Positions 7,972 to 17,814 of a stretch of 64,000 nt of DNA are shown piece by piece (position 1 is the stretch's first letter; each line of letters begins with the position of its first letter). The stretch lies in NCBI RefSeq assembly GCF_000021305.1, contig NC_011772.1, positions 4,688,001 through 4,752,000 on the forward strand, given 5' to 3'. The notes below the pieces were generated by a model that did not search any database, was not told the origin of the DNA, and was given only the letters and a program-made list of their open reading frames with translations. The DNA comes from Bacillus cereus G9842 (GTDB lineage: Bacteria > Bacillota > Bacilli > Bacillales > Bacillaceae_G). Position numbers and translations under genes: made by a program.

Positions 7972-9192
7972 TTAATGCAGTGGTAACATAACCTCAACCG
8001 TCGTTCCAACCCCAACTTCACTTTCAAAACTCATTTTACCGTTGTGATCTTTAATAATTTTTTCTGTAACTACTAAACCTAGACCAGTTCCTGTTTCTTT
8101 CGTTGTATAAAAGGCTTCGTTTAACTTTGGAATTTTATCTTTCGGAATGCCGCATCCCTCATCTTTCACTTGAACGATGATTCCTTCTTTTACAGTAACT
8201 TTAATCGTAATTGTTCCGCCAACTGACATTGCTTCAATTGCATTTTTAATTAAATTAAAAAAGACCTGTTTTAATCGTTTTTCATCACATGTAATTGATG
8301 GTAAGTCTTTACTGTAAATACCTTGTATGTGGACTCCTTGTTTTAAAGCAGGCTTTTCCATAACTCGAATAACATAAGAGATAATTTCTTGTATGTTATG
8401 AGTTTCTGATTCTAGTGATTTAGATTTCTCAAATCCACTAAGTTCTGTAGCAATTATATGAATCCGATCTACTTCTTGTTTCATAATATCACTATAAATT
8501 TTATCCTCTGGATGCTTGTCTGCTTGTTTATTCACAAGTTTTTTTAAGTTTGCTAAAGGTCTTCTAATCTTATAACCAATAACCGTTGCCATCTTTCCAA
8601 CAGCTGCTAGTTTTTCTGTTTGTTTTATTTCTTTGTCCATCATCTCAAGCGTACGAACGTAAGACTGAACCCTCAAAAATATAATCCAACATATAATAGT
8701 AAATACACTATATAATGCCATTGGGATTAAAACGAGAGAAGATTGAATAATGATTCCTGTAAAAGCGTACTTCCCGACAAGTATCGCTGGAACTAACCAG
8801 AAATATCTTTTATTCACAAAGATTGGTGCAAACAAAATAAAAAATACTTCTACTATATTTCCACCGTCAAATTCCGCATCGCTACCATAATAAATCATAA
8901 TGTTGTGGATACAATCTAATACATTATAGCCAATTAGAATAATATACTTTACCGCAAAAACATTCTTCCATTTCATAAAGTATATTCCAATGCAAAACAA
9001 TACTACCATCAAAAAGTAAAGCCATAAACCTAAACCATCTTCAAACTTTCCTACGCCTTCTTGCTCTCCCGCGATCAAAGGTACGATAAATTCATAGGCA
9101 AGATCATACACAAAAAATATAATAAAAAATAAACTTAAAAATACTTTCAACGCCTTTATTTCTTCATTTTTAAATATATAGCCTTTATTCAT
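7972..9192 (-). CDS. Membrane histidine-kinase-like protein lacking the phospho-acceptor His
   Basis: A 406-residue protein with about six membrane helices (15-180), a linker, a DHp-like region (195-250) and an ATPase domain (290-406). The ATPase motifs are intact: N-box NLIKNAIEAM, G1 DEGCGIP and G2 GTGLGL. In the DHp region the usual HEIKNPL reads YKIRRPL, so Tyr207 (TAT) replaces the phospho-accepting His and Lys replaces the adjacent Glu. It may act as a regulator or heterodimer partner, or may be inactive. Its ATG overlaps the TGA of the upstream kinase (ATGA), so the two are translationally coupled. The arrangement resembles orphan sporulation-type kinases; no response regulator gene is adjacent. 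Confidence 0.8.
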   Translation of the reverse strand: MNKGYIFKNEEIKALKVFLSLFFIIFFVYDLAYEFIVPLIAGEQEGVGKFEDGLGLWLYFLMVVLFCIGIYFMKWKNVFAVKYIILIGYNVLDCIHNIMIYYGSDAEFDGGNIVEVFFILFAPIFVNKRYFWLVPAILVGKYAFTGIIIQSSLVLIPMALYSVFTIICWIIFLRVQSYVRTLEMMDKEIKQTEKLAAVGKMATVIGYKIRRPLANLKKLVNKQADKHPEDKIYSDIMKQEVDRIHIIATELSGFEKSKSLESETHNIQEIISYVIRVMEKPALKQGVHIQGIYSKDLPSITCDEKRLKQVFFNLIKNAIEAMSVGGTITIKVTVKEGIIVQVKDEGCGIPKDKIPKLNEAFYTTKETGTGLGLVVTEKIIKDHNGKMSFESEVGVGTTVEVMLPLH

Positions 9193-10441
9193 ATGGTAAC
9201 TCCTAGCTTTTCTTCCACTTGAATTTCAGTATTTCCACACTTCCTTGGCAGAATAATGTCTATTCTCGTTCCAGTATTTCTTTCACTTGAAATATGTAAC
9301 TCACCAAGGTGCTCGGCGACAATTCGATTCGCTACTGTAAGACCCAGACCAATTTTATCTTGTTTCGTTGTATAAAAGGCCTCTGTAACACGGGCTAAGT
9401 TTTCTTGCTTAATACCATGACCATTATCAATTAAGCTGATCATCACATACTCTTTCCCTTTATTTTCTAACCGTAAATGTAATATGCCACCTTGCTCCAT
9501 TGCTTCTAAAGCATTTTTTATCGTATATAGAAAGACTCCTCTTATTCTTCGTTCATCACATTCAACTTCTATTGTTTGTTCTCCCACATTAGAAATAAGC
9601 TGCACATTTAATTCATTCATTTTTTCGCGAAGAGTTGTTGTTGCTTGTAATACAATTTTACCTAGATCATGTTTCTTATAAATAGAAGGCTTGCATGTAG
9701 CAACTTCCATCAACTCACTTATCATATTATTCATATTTTCTATTTCAAAGATCATACGTTTATAAACAGGATCCTCTTCATGCTTCTCTCTTTGTAATTG
9801 CGTAAATCCTTTTAATGAAGCGAGTGGATTTTTAATTTCATGTCCAACCGTCGCTGCCATTTTTCCGATTACTGCTAATTTTTGTGATTCACTAGCAATC
9901 GCAATACTTTCCTTTACAGCTGAAAGATATTGTAAAAATCGGTTTAAAATGATATATGCAGCTATTAACATAAGTGTACACATAATAAGGAACATAAATG
10001 CTTTTATTTCCTCTAATACAAATAAATAAATTAAATATTTTCCTACAATAGAAGAAAGTAAGATTACATAAAATTTTTTATTTAAAAATATGGGTACAAA
10101 GAAAATGAGAATAATTTCTATTATATTTGTCGCATCAAACGCCGCCTTATTATAAAAATATACGAAAATATATTAGCGATTTCTATCCCTATGTATGCAA
10201 ATATCCATGCATATTTAACAAGGTTTGCCTTCTCTTTTTTCATTAAATATATATTCACGCACAGTATTGCTACTCCGCAAATAACTTGCCATACTATGTT
10301 GTATCCCTTATCCATTATTGATTTATTGTCTAATACAATTGCATAGAAAATTTGATATACAATAACAATAACATATAACACCCATAAAAGGATTTTTGCA
10401 TTCCTTTCTTCTTCTTTATATGATAGAAAACTTTCTTTCAC
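9189..10441 (-). pseudogene. Frameshifted membrane sensor histidine kinase (orphan, KinB-like)
   Basis: Two fragments make up one kinase. A GUG-started 5' piece (10441-10121) encodes three helices and runs into a stop. In the next frame the sequence continues as YNKAAFDATNIIEIILIFF into the 3' piece, which aligns with residues ~100-406 of the neighbouring kinase. The shift maps to an A5 run at 10154-10158 (T5 on the coding strand); one more T restores the frame. The 3' piece has an intact HEIKNPLASLKGF phospho-acceptor box, N-box KNALEAM and G-boxes. A separately translated cytoplasmic kinase beginning near 9995 cannot be excluded. A sequencing error in the homopolymer is the main alternative. 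Confidence 0.75.
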
Positions 10442-10622
10442 TTCAACACCCCTTCAAAATAATATCTCGAAGAATACCATTTATTATAATAAATGATTTT
10501 CATAGACAAACAAAGATAAATCGCAAATTTGAGGAAAATCATCCCAACGATGCAACATCTTCATGCTATATACAAGCATAAAAACCATAAACAATAATAC
10601 GTATATTATGGGAGGTGTTTTT

Positions 10623-12653
10623 ATGGACGGCAAAAAAAATAAAAAGATAGAACAACTCCAATCTTTCACGCGTGAAAATGAAGGAAAGGAGATGACAACA
10701 AATACAGGTGTTAAAATTTCAAATGATGAAAACTCTTTAACAGCTGGAGATCGTGGCCCTACCCTTCTAGAAGATTTCCTTATGCGAGAAAAACTTTCTC
10801 ACTTTGACCGTGAACGAATTCCAGAACGAGTCGTTCACGCACGAGGATACGGAGCACATGGCATTTTTGAGTTATATGAATCTTTAGAAGAGCTAACAAT
10901 GGCCCATTTTCTACAAGACCCTTCAAAAAAAACACCGCTTTTCATTCGTTTCTCTGAAGTAGCTGGATCAAAAGGAGCAAATGAAACGAATCGAGATGTA
11001 AGAGGATTCGCCGTTAAATTTTATACAGAAGAAGGAAATTTTGATTTAGTAGGAAACAATATTCCCATTTTCTTTATTCAAGATGGCATTAAATTCCCTG
11101 ATCTTATTCACGCCCTTAAACCAGAGCCGCATAATGAAATTCCACAGGGACAAACAGCACATGATACTTTTTGGGACTTCATCGCCAATAATCAAGAATC
11201 AGCTGCAATGATGATGTGGATTATGTCCGATCGTACAATTCCAAGAAGCTTTCGAATGATGCAAGGATTTGGCGTTCATACATTTCGTTTCGTTAATAAA
11301 AATGGAAAGTCACGATTCGTGAAATTCCACTGGAAGCCAAAGCTCGGCGTTCATTCGTTAATTTGGGATGAAGCACAAAAACTAGGTGGTGCTGATCCAG
11401 ATTACCATCGCCGTGATTTGTGGGAAAATATTAATGCTGGAAACTATCCTGAGTACGAACTTGGCATTCAAATTTTAGAAGAAGAGGACGAATTTAAATA
11501 CGGCTTCGATATATTAGATGCAACGAAAATTTGGCCTGAAGAAGATTTTCCCGTTAAAATCATTGGGAAAATGACCTTAAATCGCAATGTAGATAATGTA
11601 TTCGCTGAAACTGAACAAGTGGCACTACACCCTGGAAGTATCATTCGTGGTATTGACTTTACCAATGACCCTCTCTTACAAGGTAGACTCTTTTCTTATA
11701 CAGACACACAATTAGCACGCGTTGGTACAAATTATCAAGAACTACCGATTAACCGTCCAATATGCCCATTTCATAACAATCAAAGAGATGGTGCATCTAA
11801 ATATATAATCGACAAAGGAAACGTTGCCTACCATAACAATTCCTTAGCAAATAATTCTCCTTATACTGTACCTGGGACAAAGGGGGGGTTCGTTACATAT
11901 CCTTCTACTGTATCTGGTCATAAAACAAGGGAAACTGCTGCTAGCTTCAAAGACCACTTCTCTCAAGCTCGTTTATTTTGGAATAGTATGAGTCACGTCG
12001 AAAAAATCCATATTATACAAGCTTTCTCCTTTGAATTAGGAAAAGTCAAAAGTAAATCTGTCCGCCAACAAGTCGTTGATATGATTGGACATATTAGTAC
12101 AGAATTGGCTACTTTAGTTGCAGAAGCTCTCGGAGCAAAAGTCCCAAATGTGCAAGAATCCAACGTTACAAAATCATCTCCAGCACTCAGTATGGCAAAT
12201 ACGACCTTTAGTCCTAATACATTACGAGTAGGTGTCATTGTTGCAAATGGATATGATGGGCCAAGCGCACAATATATAATAAATCAGTTCAAACAAGTAG
12301 GTCTTCAACCAGTGATCGTTTCCGAACGATTAGGCATAGTGCAGGGGACGTCAAATGGACATTGGGAAGTAAATGATACTTTCTTAACAGGCTCACCACT
12401 CCTTTATGATGGATTACTTCTTATCGGCGGAAAGATGGATGATCATTTTCTTAACAAAGCAAGTTCCTTTGTCGTAGAATCATATAATCACTTTAAGCCG
12501 ATTGGCTCCTTCCAAAACGGCTCTTCTATTATTCAATCTTTAAATATAGAAGGAAAGCCTGGTGTTTTAATAGAACAAGACCCTACGCGACTAGCAAATG
12601 AATTTATTAAAGCTATGACAAAACAACGCTTTTGGGATAGAGCATATTCATAA
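10623..12653 (+). CDS. katE: Large-subunit heme catalase with C-terminal DJ-1/PfpI-like domain
   Basis: The product (676 residues from this start) is a clade II catalase that disproportionates hydrogen peroxide. The active-site His lies in RVVHARGYGAHG (about residue 72), the Asn region in VGNNIPIFFIQDG, and the heme-ligand Tyr in RLFSYTDTQ. Residues ~530-676 form the class I amidotransferase/DJ-1-like domain typical of KatE/HPII. The open frame extends 20 codons upstream, but GGAGGTG six bases before ATG at 10623 decides the start. An alpha/beta hydrolase follows after 15 bases, probably co-transcribed. A role in stationary phase or spores is plausible from the family, but no sigma-B promoter was evident. 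Confidence 0.92.
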   Translation: MDGKKNKKIEQLQSFTRENEGKEMTTNTGVKISNDENSLTAGDRGPTLLEDFLMREKLSHFDRERIPERVVHARGYGAHGIFELYESLEELTMAHFLQDPSKKTPLFIRFSEVAGSKGANETNRDVRGFAVKFYTEEGNFDLVGNNIPIFFIQDGIKFPDLIHALKPEPHNEIPQGQTAHDTFWDFIANNQESAAMMMWIMSDRTIPRSFRMMQGFGVHTFRFVNKNGKSRFVKFHWKPKLGVHSLIWDEAQKLGGADPDYHRRDLWENINAGNYPEYELGIQILEEEDEFKYGFDILDATKIWPEEDFPVKIIGKMTLNRNVDNVFAETEQVALHPGSIIRGIDFTNDPLLQGRLFSYTDTQLARVGTNYQELPINRPICPFHNNQRDGASKYIIDKGNVAYHNNSLANNSPYTVPGTKGGFVTYPSTVSGHKTRETAASFKDHFSQARLFWNSMSHVEKIHIIQAFSFELGKVKSKSVRQQVVDMIGHISTELATLVAEALGAKVPNVQESNVTKSSPALSMANTTFSPNTLRVGVIVANGYDGPSAQYIINQFKQVGLQPVIVSERLGIVQGTSNGHWEVNDTFLTGSPLLYDGLLLIGGKMDDHFLNKASSFVVESYNHFKPIGSFQNGSSIIQSLNIEGKPGVLIEQDPTRLANEFIKAMTKQRFWDRAYS

Positions 12654-12668
12654 AATAGGGGGACATTT

Positions 12669-13478
12669 ATGTTTGTTACTGTCGAGAAAGATGTGCATAT
12701 TTTTGTGCAAGACGTTAATCCTGGTCCAGGTAGTAAGACTGTTTTCTTCGTTCACGGATGGCCTTTAAATCATCAAATGTATCAATATCAACTCAATGTT
12801 TTACCAGAGCATGGCTTTCGCTGTATCGCCATGGATATACGAGGGAATGGGCAATCTGATAAGCCATGGACTGGTTACACGTATGATCGATTAGCCGATG
12901 ATATCGCAATTGTTCTAGAAGCACTCGAAGTAGAGAACGCTACATTAGTCGGTTTCTCAGTTGGTGGTGCTCTTTCTATTCGCTATATGTCTCGCTATAA
13001 TGGGCGCCGCATTTCTAAGCTCGCATTAATTGACGCTGTCTCCCCCTCTTTCGTTAAAAATCAAGAGTCCCCTTACGGTGTACCGAAAGAACAAGCAGAT
13101 GCTCTCATTAATCAAATGTATGCTAATTTACCAAAATTTTTAAATGATGTATCTTTATCCTTTTTCAATAGAAACTTAGGAGCTGCAACCCTTGAATGGT
13201 TTTCTTATCTCGGTATGCAGTCCGCTTCTTATGCCCTTATCAAAATTTTACAAGCAGCTGCAAATGAAGATGTAACGAAAGATTTAAATAAAATTAACGT
13301 CCCAACAAAAATCTTCCACGGCGTTCACGACCAACTAATTCCTTACAAAAGTGCTGAGCTTACGCAACAACGAATTAAAAATTCTCAGTTACATGCTCTT
13401 ACAAATAGTGGCCATGGTTCACCAATCGATCAAGCGGATGAATTAAATAAAGAGCTGATAAAATTTTTACATGCATAA
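12669..13478 (+). CDS. Alpha/beta hydrolase, non-heme haloperoxidase-like
   Basis: A 269-residue single-domain alpha/beta hydrolase. The oxyanion-hole motif HGWP is near residue 30, the nucleophile elbow GFSVGG near 97 (Ser nucleophile), the acid probably in VHDQLIP near 225 and the catalytic His in NSGHGSP near 253. The pattern MDIRGNGQSDKP...YDRLADDI is typical of the chloroperoxidase/arylesterase branch. The substrate is unknown. It lies 15 bases after the catalase stop with AGGGGGAC as ribosome binding site, so it is likely part of the same transcript and may deal with oxidised esters or peracids (inference). Confidence 0.85.
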   Translation: MFVTVEKDVHIFVQDVNPGPGSKTVFFVHGWPLNHQMYQYQLNVLPEHGFRCIAMDIRGNGQSDKPWTGYTYDRLADDIAIVLEALEVENATLVGFSVGGALSIRYMSRYNGRRISKLALIDAVSPSFVKNQESPYGVPKEQADALINQMYANLPKFLNDVSLSFFNRNLGAATLEWFSYLGMQSASYALIKILQAAANEDVTKDLNKINVPTKIFHGVHDQLIPYKSAELTQQRIKNSQLHALTNSGHGSPIDQADELNKELIKFLHA

Positions 13479-13646
13479 CAACTGCAATACAAGATTGAAA
13501 GTTAACATAATCGATTTTTTACAAAACATAAAATTCACACATTTCTAACAAATATACAAATAAAACGATTACATTTTCATATATACTAAATGTACAAGTA
13601 ATACTCCCTAAACCCAGCTTGTCTGGTTACCCCGTTAAATACTATG

Positions 13647-13681
13647 AAAAAAGAACTTGTATCGTTATACAAGTTCTTTTT
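13647..13681. terminator. Bidirectional terminator between convergent genes
   Basis: AAGAACTTGTAT and ATACAAGTTCTT pair around a 4-base loop with A and T tracts on both sides. It serves the hydrolase on the plus strand and the LtaS-like gene on the minus strand. Confidence 0.85.
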
Positions 13682-13691
13682 GTTTCTTTTA

Positions 13692-15758
13692 TTAAAAGAG
13701 GATTTCTTTGCTATATTGATTTCCAACGAGTAAATCATATTGAAGCATTTTATATTGCTCTAACATTTCTTTTTGTTTCTTTGTTAAATCATTGATTACT
13801 TCCCCATTTTTATCAACTTTTAATTCATCTCTAAGCACTGGTATTTCCTTGTAAAGTCCCGATAAAAATTGATAAAATGAGGATTTATTTAATCCTGCAT
13901 AATCAAAAATAAGATTAGAAAAATGAATTGGGCTTACTAAACCTAAATTATCATTTGGCATATCAAAGTTTGCATACATTAATAGCGGCGTTTGCGCCAT
14001 TGCTAAACGTTCACTCGGTGTTTTTTCATTCGTTATATACCCATTTTCTTTATAAAAAGATTTATTTGTTCCTAATGATGGAAGGTGATCTCCAAAGAAT
14101 ACTAATAATGTAGGTCTATCTAAATTATCTAGTTGCTCTATTAAATATTGAAGAGCCTCATCTGAACGTCTTAACCCTTCTGTATACGTCTCTAATTCTC
14201 CCTTTGATTCTTCATTTTCTAGCCCGCTAATTTCTATTAGATTTTCACCAAATCGGCCCTCTGTAAATGGAAAATGATTTTGCATCGTAACTGCATGAAT
14301 AAATGTAGGTTGTTTTTGTTTCTCTAACTCAGCAATTATCTCTTCACTCATCGCTAAATCACTAATATAATCTCCATCAATATCCACATTTTCCATCGTG
14401 TCCTCTGCATTAAACTTATCAAATCCTAACACCTTATATACATCATCACGTTTAAAGAATGTGCGTCCAAATGAATGAATTGCACTTGTGTAATAGCCTT
14501 CTTTTTTCAAAGCCGTCGGGATTGATGGAATTTCTTTCTTATTTGTAATAACCTGCTGATATGGTATAGAACCTGGCTTTAACAAACTCATTGAATAACT
14601 CGTTAATGCCTCAAATTCAACGTTCGCCGTATTTCCCCCAAATGTAGGAGAAATAGTTTGTCCACCAGGAAAGTTTTCTATATAATGATGTAAATTTGGT
14701 ACAGGATCTTCACTAAAAGAAAGGTTGGTTACTTTCGTCGGATCCCAAAACGATTCACTCATTACAAAAATAATATTCGGTTTCTCTTTTTTCTTTTCGT
14801 TCCCTATATTTCCACTATATTGTTTTTTTATATCGTTTGCTATTTGAAGCATATTTTCTTTAGAATAATTTTTTGGTTTTTCCATAACTGTTGTATCTAA
14901 ATTGCTAATAAACCCCAGTACAAAACCATTTGAAGCATAGTTCTCATTTTGATTCCACAAAACAAAATCTACACCTGATTTTTGAAATACTTTATTCATA
15001 AATGTATTCGCAAAATTACCGTACGCATATAGAACAAAAATAGATCCTACTACTAATAAGGCTCTTATTCCTAGATGAATCTTTACATTTTGAATATACC
15101 TTCTCATATATATCCCTGCTACAATACAAGCCACGATACTTACGATAATGATTAAAATATAACTCCAGCTAAAATAGTCCATCACCATCGGTATAACAGA
15201 TTGCATATGCGTAATTTGTGTGAAATCAGAAGGATATAACGGATCCCCTCTGAAAATAAGCTTCAAATAATTCACAATACCTAAAATGACTAACGTACAG
15301 CTAGATAAAACCATACTTAGAAAAACCTTACCTATTAAATTATATACAAGAATATATATTGCATAAATTACTACAAAACTTAATATAAACTGCATATTAT
15401 AAATGTAAATCCAATTCATTGTCTCTATGAAACTCATATTAACTTGCATTACAATATAAAATAATGCTACTGCATGAGCTAGCAAAAATAATATAAAATG
15501 CACTCGCAGGGATACCCTAGGTATAGACATCTCTTTTTTATTGAAATGCGTAATATAAAATGTTATGCCCCATATGAAAATCATCATAACACTTAAAATA
15601 AGCTTTTGATTTAAATGATCTTTCATCATGTCTAAATTAAAAACCTTTAAAATCATAAACAGCATAGTTATTACTAATAAAGTCACCATACTACTTATAA
15701 TGCTAGAAATTAATATACTTCTTTTCGGAAGATGAAAAAGTGTAGAACCATACTTCAA
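13692..15758 (-). CDS. LtaS-type phosphoglycerol transferase (sulfatase superfamily)
   Basis: A 688-residue protein with about seven membrane helices in the first ~270 residues and an extracellular alkaline phosphatase/sulfatase-fold domain (about 325-640). Metal and catalytic motifs are visible: NIIFVMSESFWD (first metal Glu), FGGNTANVEFE (nucleophile Thr), HSFGRTFF and FFGDHLPSLG (Asp-His metal pair). Such enzymes move glycerol phosphate from phosphatidylglycerol onto lipoteichoic acid or related polymers. The N-terminal region is longer than the five helices of classical LtaS, so it is a divergent paralogue or another phosphoglycerol transferase. The start is UUG after GAGGGA. Confidence 0.85.
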   Translation of the reverse strand: MKYGSTLFHLPKRSILISSIISSMVTLLVITMLFMILKVFNLDMMKDHLNQKLILSVMMIFIWGITFYITHFNKKEMSIPRVSLRVHFILFLLAHAVALFYIVMQVNMSFIETMNWIYIYNMQFILSFVVIYAIYILVYNLIGKVFLSMVLSSCTLVILGIVNYLKLIFRGDPLYPSDFTQITHMQSVIPMVMDYFSWSYILIIIVSIVACIVAGIYMRRYIQNVKIHLGIRALLVVGSIFVLYAYGNFANTFMNKVFQKSGVDFVLWNQNENYASNGFVLGFISNLDTTVMEKPKNYSKENMLQIANDIKKQYSGNIGNEKKKEKPNIIFVMSESFWDPTKVTNLSFSEDPVPNLHHYIENFPGGQTISPTFGGNTANVEFEALTSYSMSLLKPGSIPYQQVITNKKEIPSIPTALKKEGYYTSAIHSFGRTFFKRDDVYKVLGFDKFNAEDTMENVDIDGDYISDLAMSEEIIAELEKQKQPTFIHAVTMQNHFPFTEGRFGENLIEISGLENEESKGELETYTEGLRRSDEALQYLIEQLDNLDRPTLLVFFGDHLPSLGTNKSFYKENGYITNEKTPSERLAMAQTPLLMYANFDMPNDNLGLVSPIHFSNLIFDYAGLNKSSFYQFLSGLYKEIPVLRDELKVDKNGEVINDLTKKQKEMLEQYKMLQYDLLVGNQYSKEILF

Positions 15759-16048
15759 TTCATTCCCTCGTTTCTATGTCTTAATTTCCCCCGCATCGAA
15801 AGAACTATTTCTATTAAAATAACATATATTACATATTTCGTCTGTATACTTGCTTCTATTATAAATGTATTGTCTTAATATTCCCTTAATCAACAGTTAA
15901 ATTGTGACATACAAATTACTCATTCTTGAAAAACTTAATTTTGATATTCTACTTTATGATATAATAACTATGTTTTGGAAATCCTTAATACTATTAAAGA
16001 TTTCACATAAAAATACGAAAGAATTAATAAAAAAGGAGTTGCTCATTT

Positions 16049-17302
16049 TTGCTTACTAAGTTTAAGAGTTTGCCTAAAGCGGTATATGCAATTTTGGCGC
16101 TTTCTTTCCTGTTGCACGTTTTTTGTTTAGTAAAACAGCCAGGATTAGATGGAGAGTTAGTCAAAGTAACATATGGTGCAAATGATGCCTTTAACTATTC
16201 GTTAACAGCTGAACAACTATTAAAACATGGTGTATTTGGTTATGTGTATTTAGAACCTAGTGAAGTTCCAGGGAAAAATGCATATATCACACCAGGTCAG
16301 CCATTACTATTAGCTGGCGCTATGATTATTTCTGATATTACATCAATTCCTTACTATTACGTAGCAACTGTTATTAACATGATCATGAACCTTTGCACAG
16401 TGCTATTGGTATTCTTAATAGGAAAAGAATTGTTCGAAAAAAACATTTATGGAATTGTTGCAAGTATTTTATATGCTATTTATCCAAGTAACTATACATA
16501 CTTCCGTACATTGCTAACAGAAGTTCCATCCATATTCTTATTGGCATTATGTGTATATGTATTTGTTCTCGCATGGAAATACAATAAAACGAAATTCCAT
16601 ATATGGTTTGGAATTGTCGTTTCAATTTTACTTATGTTCCGTCCAAATCCAGCTCCAATGATGCTCATTCCTGTTCTTGTTGTGTTATTTACATATGGAT
16701 TTAAAGACTCCATTCGAATCGGATTGTTATGGTTTATCGGACCGTTCTTGATTATTGGCGCATGGGTTGTTCGTAACTATTTAGCGCTCAACCAATTTAT
16801 TTTATTCTCAACCCAAGGTGCAGATCCACTGATTGCCGGTGCAGATCCATTCAATAAAATTGGCTATGAAAATATAGTAAATGAAATGAGAGCTAAAGGC
16901 TTAGATGACAAAGGTGCATACGCAAAGGAATTAATCAAGAATGGATTTAAGACGGACTTCACTTATTGGTTCTCTTGGTTCACTGTCGGTAAAACAATTG
17001 AGTTATTCAAAACAGCTCCTGCTGTAGACCAATACCGTATTCATAATTTTATGCAACTATGTCATAGAGTGTTTATCATTGGTACATTCTTGAGCAGCTT
17101 CTGCCTCATGCTAAATTCATTTAAACATAAACGCGTTATGATGCTAGTAGCAAGTTCTATTATTTACATTATCTTCTCAAACTTATTCTTAGCAATTAAC
17201 CGCTACGGATTTTTCATTAATCCTCTTATGTGCTTAATTCTTGCATACGGATTAATTCACATTGCGCAGAAGCTTCCATTCTTCCGCACTAACCAAGCAT
17301 AA
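16049..17302 (+). CDS. Polytopic membrane glycosyltransferase-like protein (GT39/ArnT-like)
   Basis: This 417-residue protein has about ten hydrophobic helices and a large first extracellular loop (about 30-85) containing GANDAFNYSLTAEQLLKHG, reminiscent of the acidic loop in dolichyl- or undecaprenyl-phosphate-sugar dependent GT-C transferases (PMT, ArnT families). Its substrate is unknown. The start is UUG at 16049, ten bases after AAGGAG. It is monocistronic with a strong terminator. The upstream LtaS-like gene is divergent, so both could be envelope polymer enzymes sharing a ~290-base promoter region (inference). Confidence 0.7.
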   Translation: MLTKFKSLPKAVYAILALSFLLHVFCLVKQPGLDGELVKVTYGANDAFNYSLTAEQLLKHGVFGYVYLEPSEVPGKNAYITPGQPLLLAGAMIISDITSIPYYYVATVINMIMNLCTVLLVFLIGKELFEKNIYGIVASILYAIYPSNYTYFRTLLTEVPSIFLLALCVYVFVLAWKYNKTKFHIWFGIVVSILLMFRPNPAPMMLIPVLVVLFTYGFKDSIRIGLLWFIGPFLIIGAWVVRNYLALNQFILFSTQGADPLIAGADPFNKIGYENIVNEMRAKGLDDKGAYAKELIKNGFKTDFTYWFSWFTVGKTIELFKTAPAVDQYRIHNFMQLCHRVFIIGTFLSSFCLMLNSFKHKRVMMLVASSIIYIIFSNLFLAINRYGFFINPLMCLILAYGLIHIAQKLPFFRTNQA

Positions 17303-17303
17303 T

Positions 17304-17341
17304 AAGAAAGAGGTCGGCCATCTGTGGCCGACCTCTTTCTT
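17304..17341 (+). terminator. Strong terminator of the glycosyltransferase-like gene
   Basis: A perfect 17-bp stem (AAGAAAGAGGTCGGCCA with its complement) closes a TCTG loop directly after the stop codon. The A/T flanks could also stop the converging minus-strand transcript. Confidence 0.9.
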
Positions 17342-17342
17342 A

Positions 17343-17814
17343 TTACCCAACACTTTGCACACGGCCCATTTGTCCATTCTGTAATCGCACTTTAATTCCA
17401 TATGTATGTGTTTCTGTATTTATCAAAATATCTTTCACAACACCACTCACTGTTTTACTATAATCATTATCTAATTGGATAACTACATGTGAACCAACTG
17501 AAATTTGTGATCGTGTTGGTTTCCCGCCCGTTGTTTGTTTTGTATTTTCTTGCTTTTGTGTTCTCTCTTGTTGTACAGGTTGTTGCTGAGCTTTCTGTTG
17601 CTCTTGTTTTCGTCGCTCTTCTTGCTTACGCTTTTCTTCCTCTGCTTTTTGCTGTTCTTCTTGCTTACGTTTTTCTTCCTCTGCCACTTTTTTATCTTCT
17701 TCTATTTTTTGCTCATCTGTTGTTGCTTTTACTTTTTCTTCCTCACCTTTTACAAGCACTTAAAGCAATTACATATAAGCCCATAAGTACAGAAAATAAT
17801 ACTTTTTTTTACAT
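17343..17814 (-). pseudogene. Decayed lipoprotein gene with YwbE-like (DUF2196) C-terminus
   Basis: The intact downstream frame (17759-17343) encodes a Lys/Glu/Gln-rich charged region of about 80 residues and a 55-residue domain matching the YwbE/DUF2196 pattern (SGVVKDILIN..TH.YGIKVRLQNGQMGRVQ). Upstream in another frame lies a good lipoprotein signal peptide, VLFSVLMGLYVIALSAC. Two lesions separate them from expression: codon 2 after the ATG at 17814 is TAA, and an A4 run (17748-17751) shifts the frame by one just after the lipobox Cys. AGGATG sits before the ATG. Repairing both gives a lipoprotein with a charged coiled spacer and the YwbE-like domain. A GUG start at 17759 without signal peptide is the alternative. 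Confidence 0.65.
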
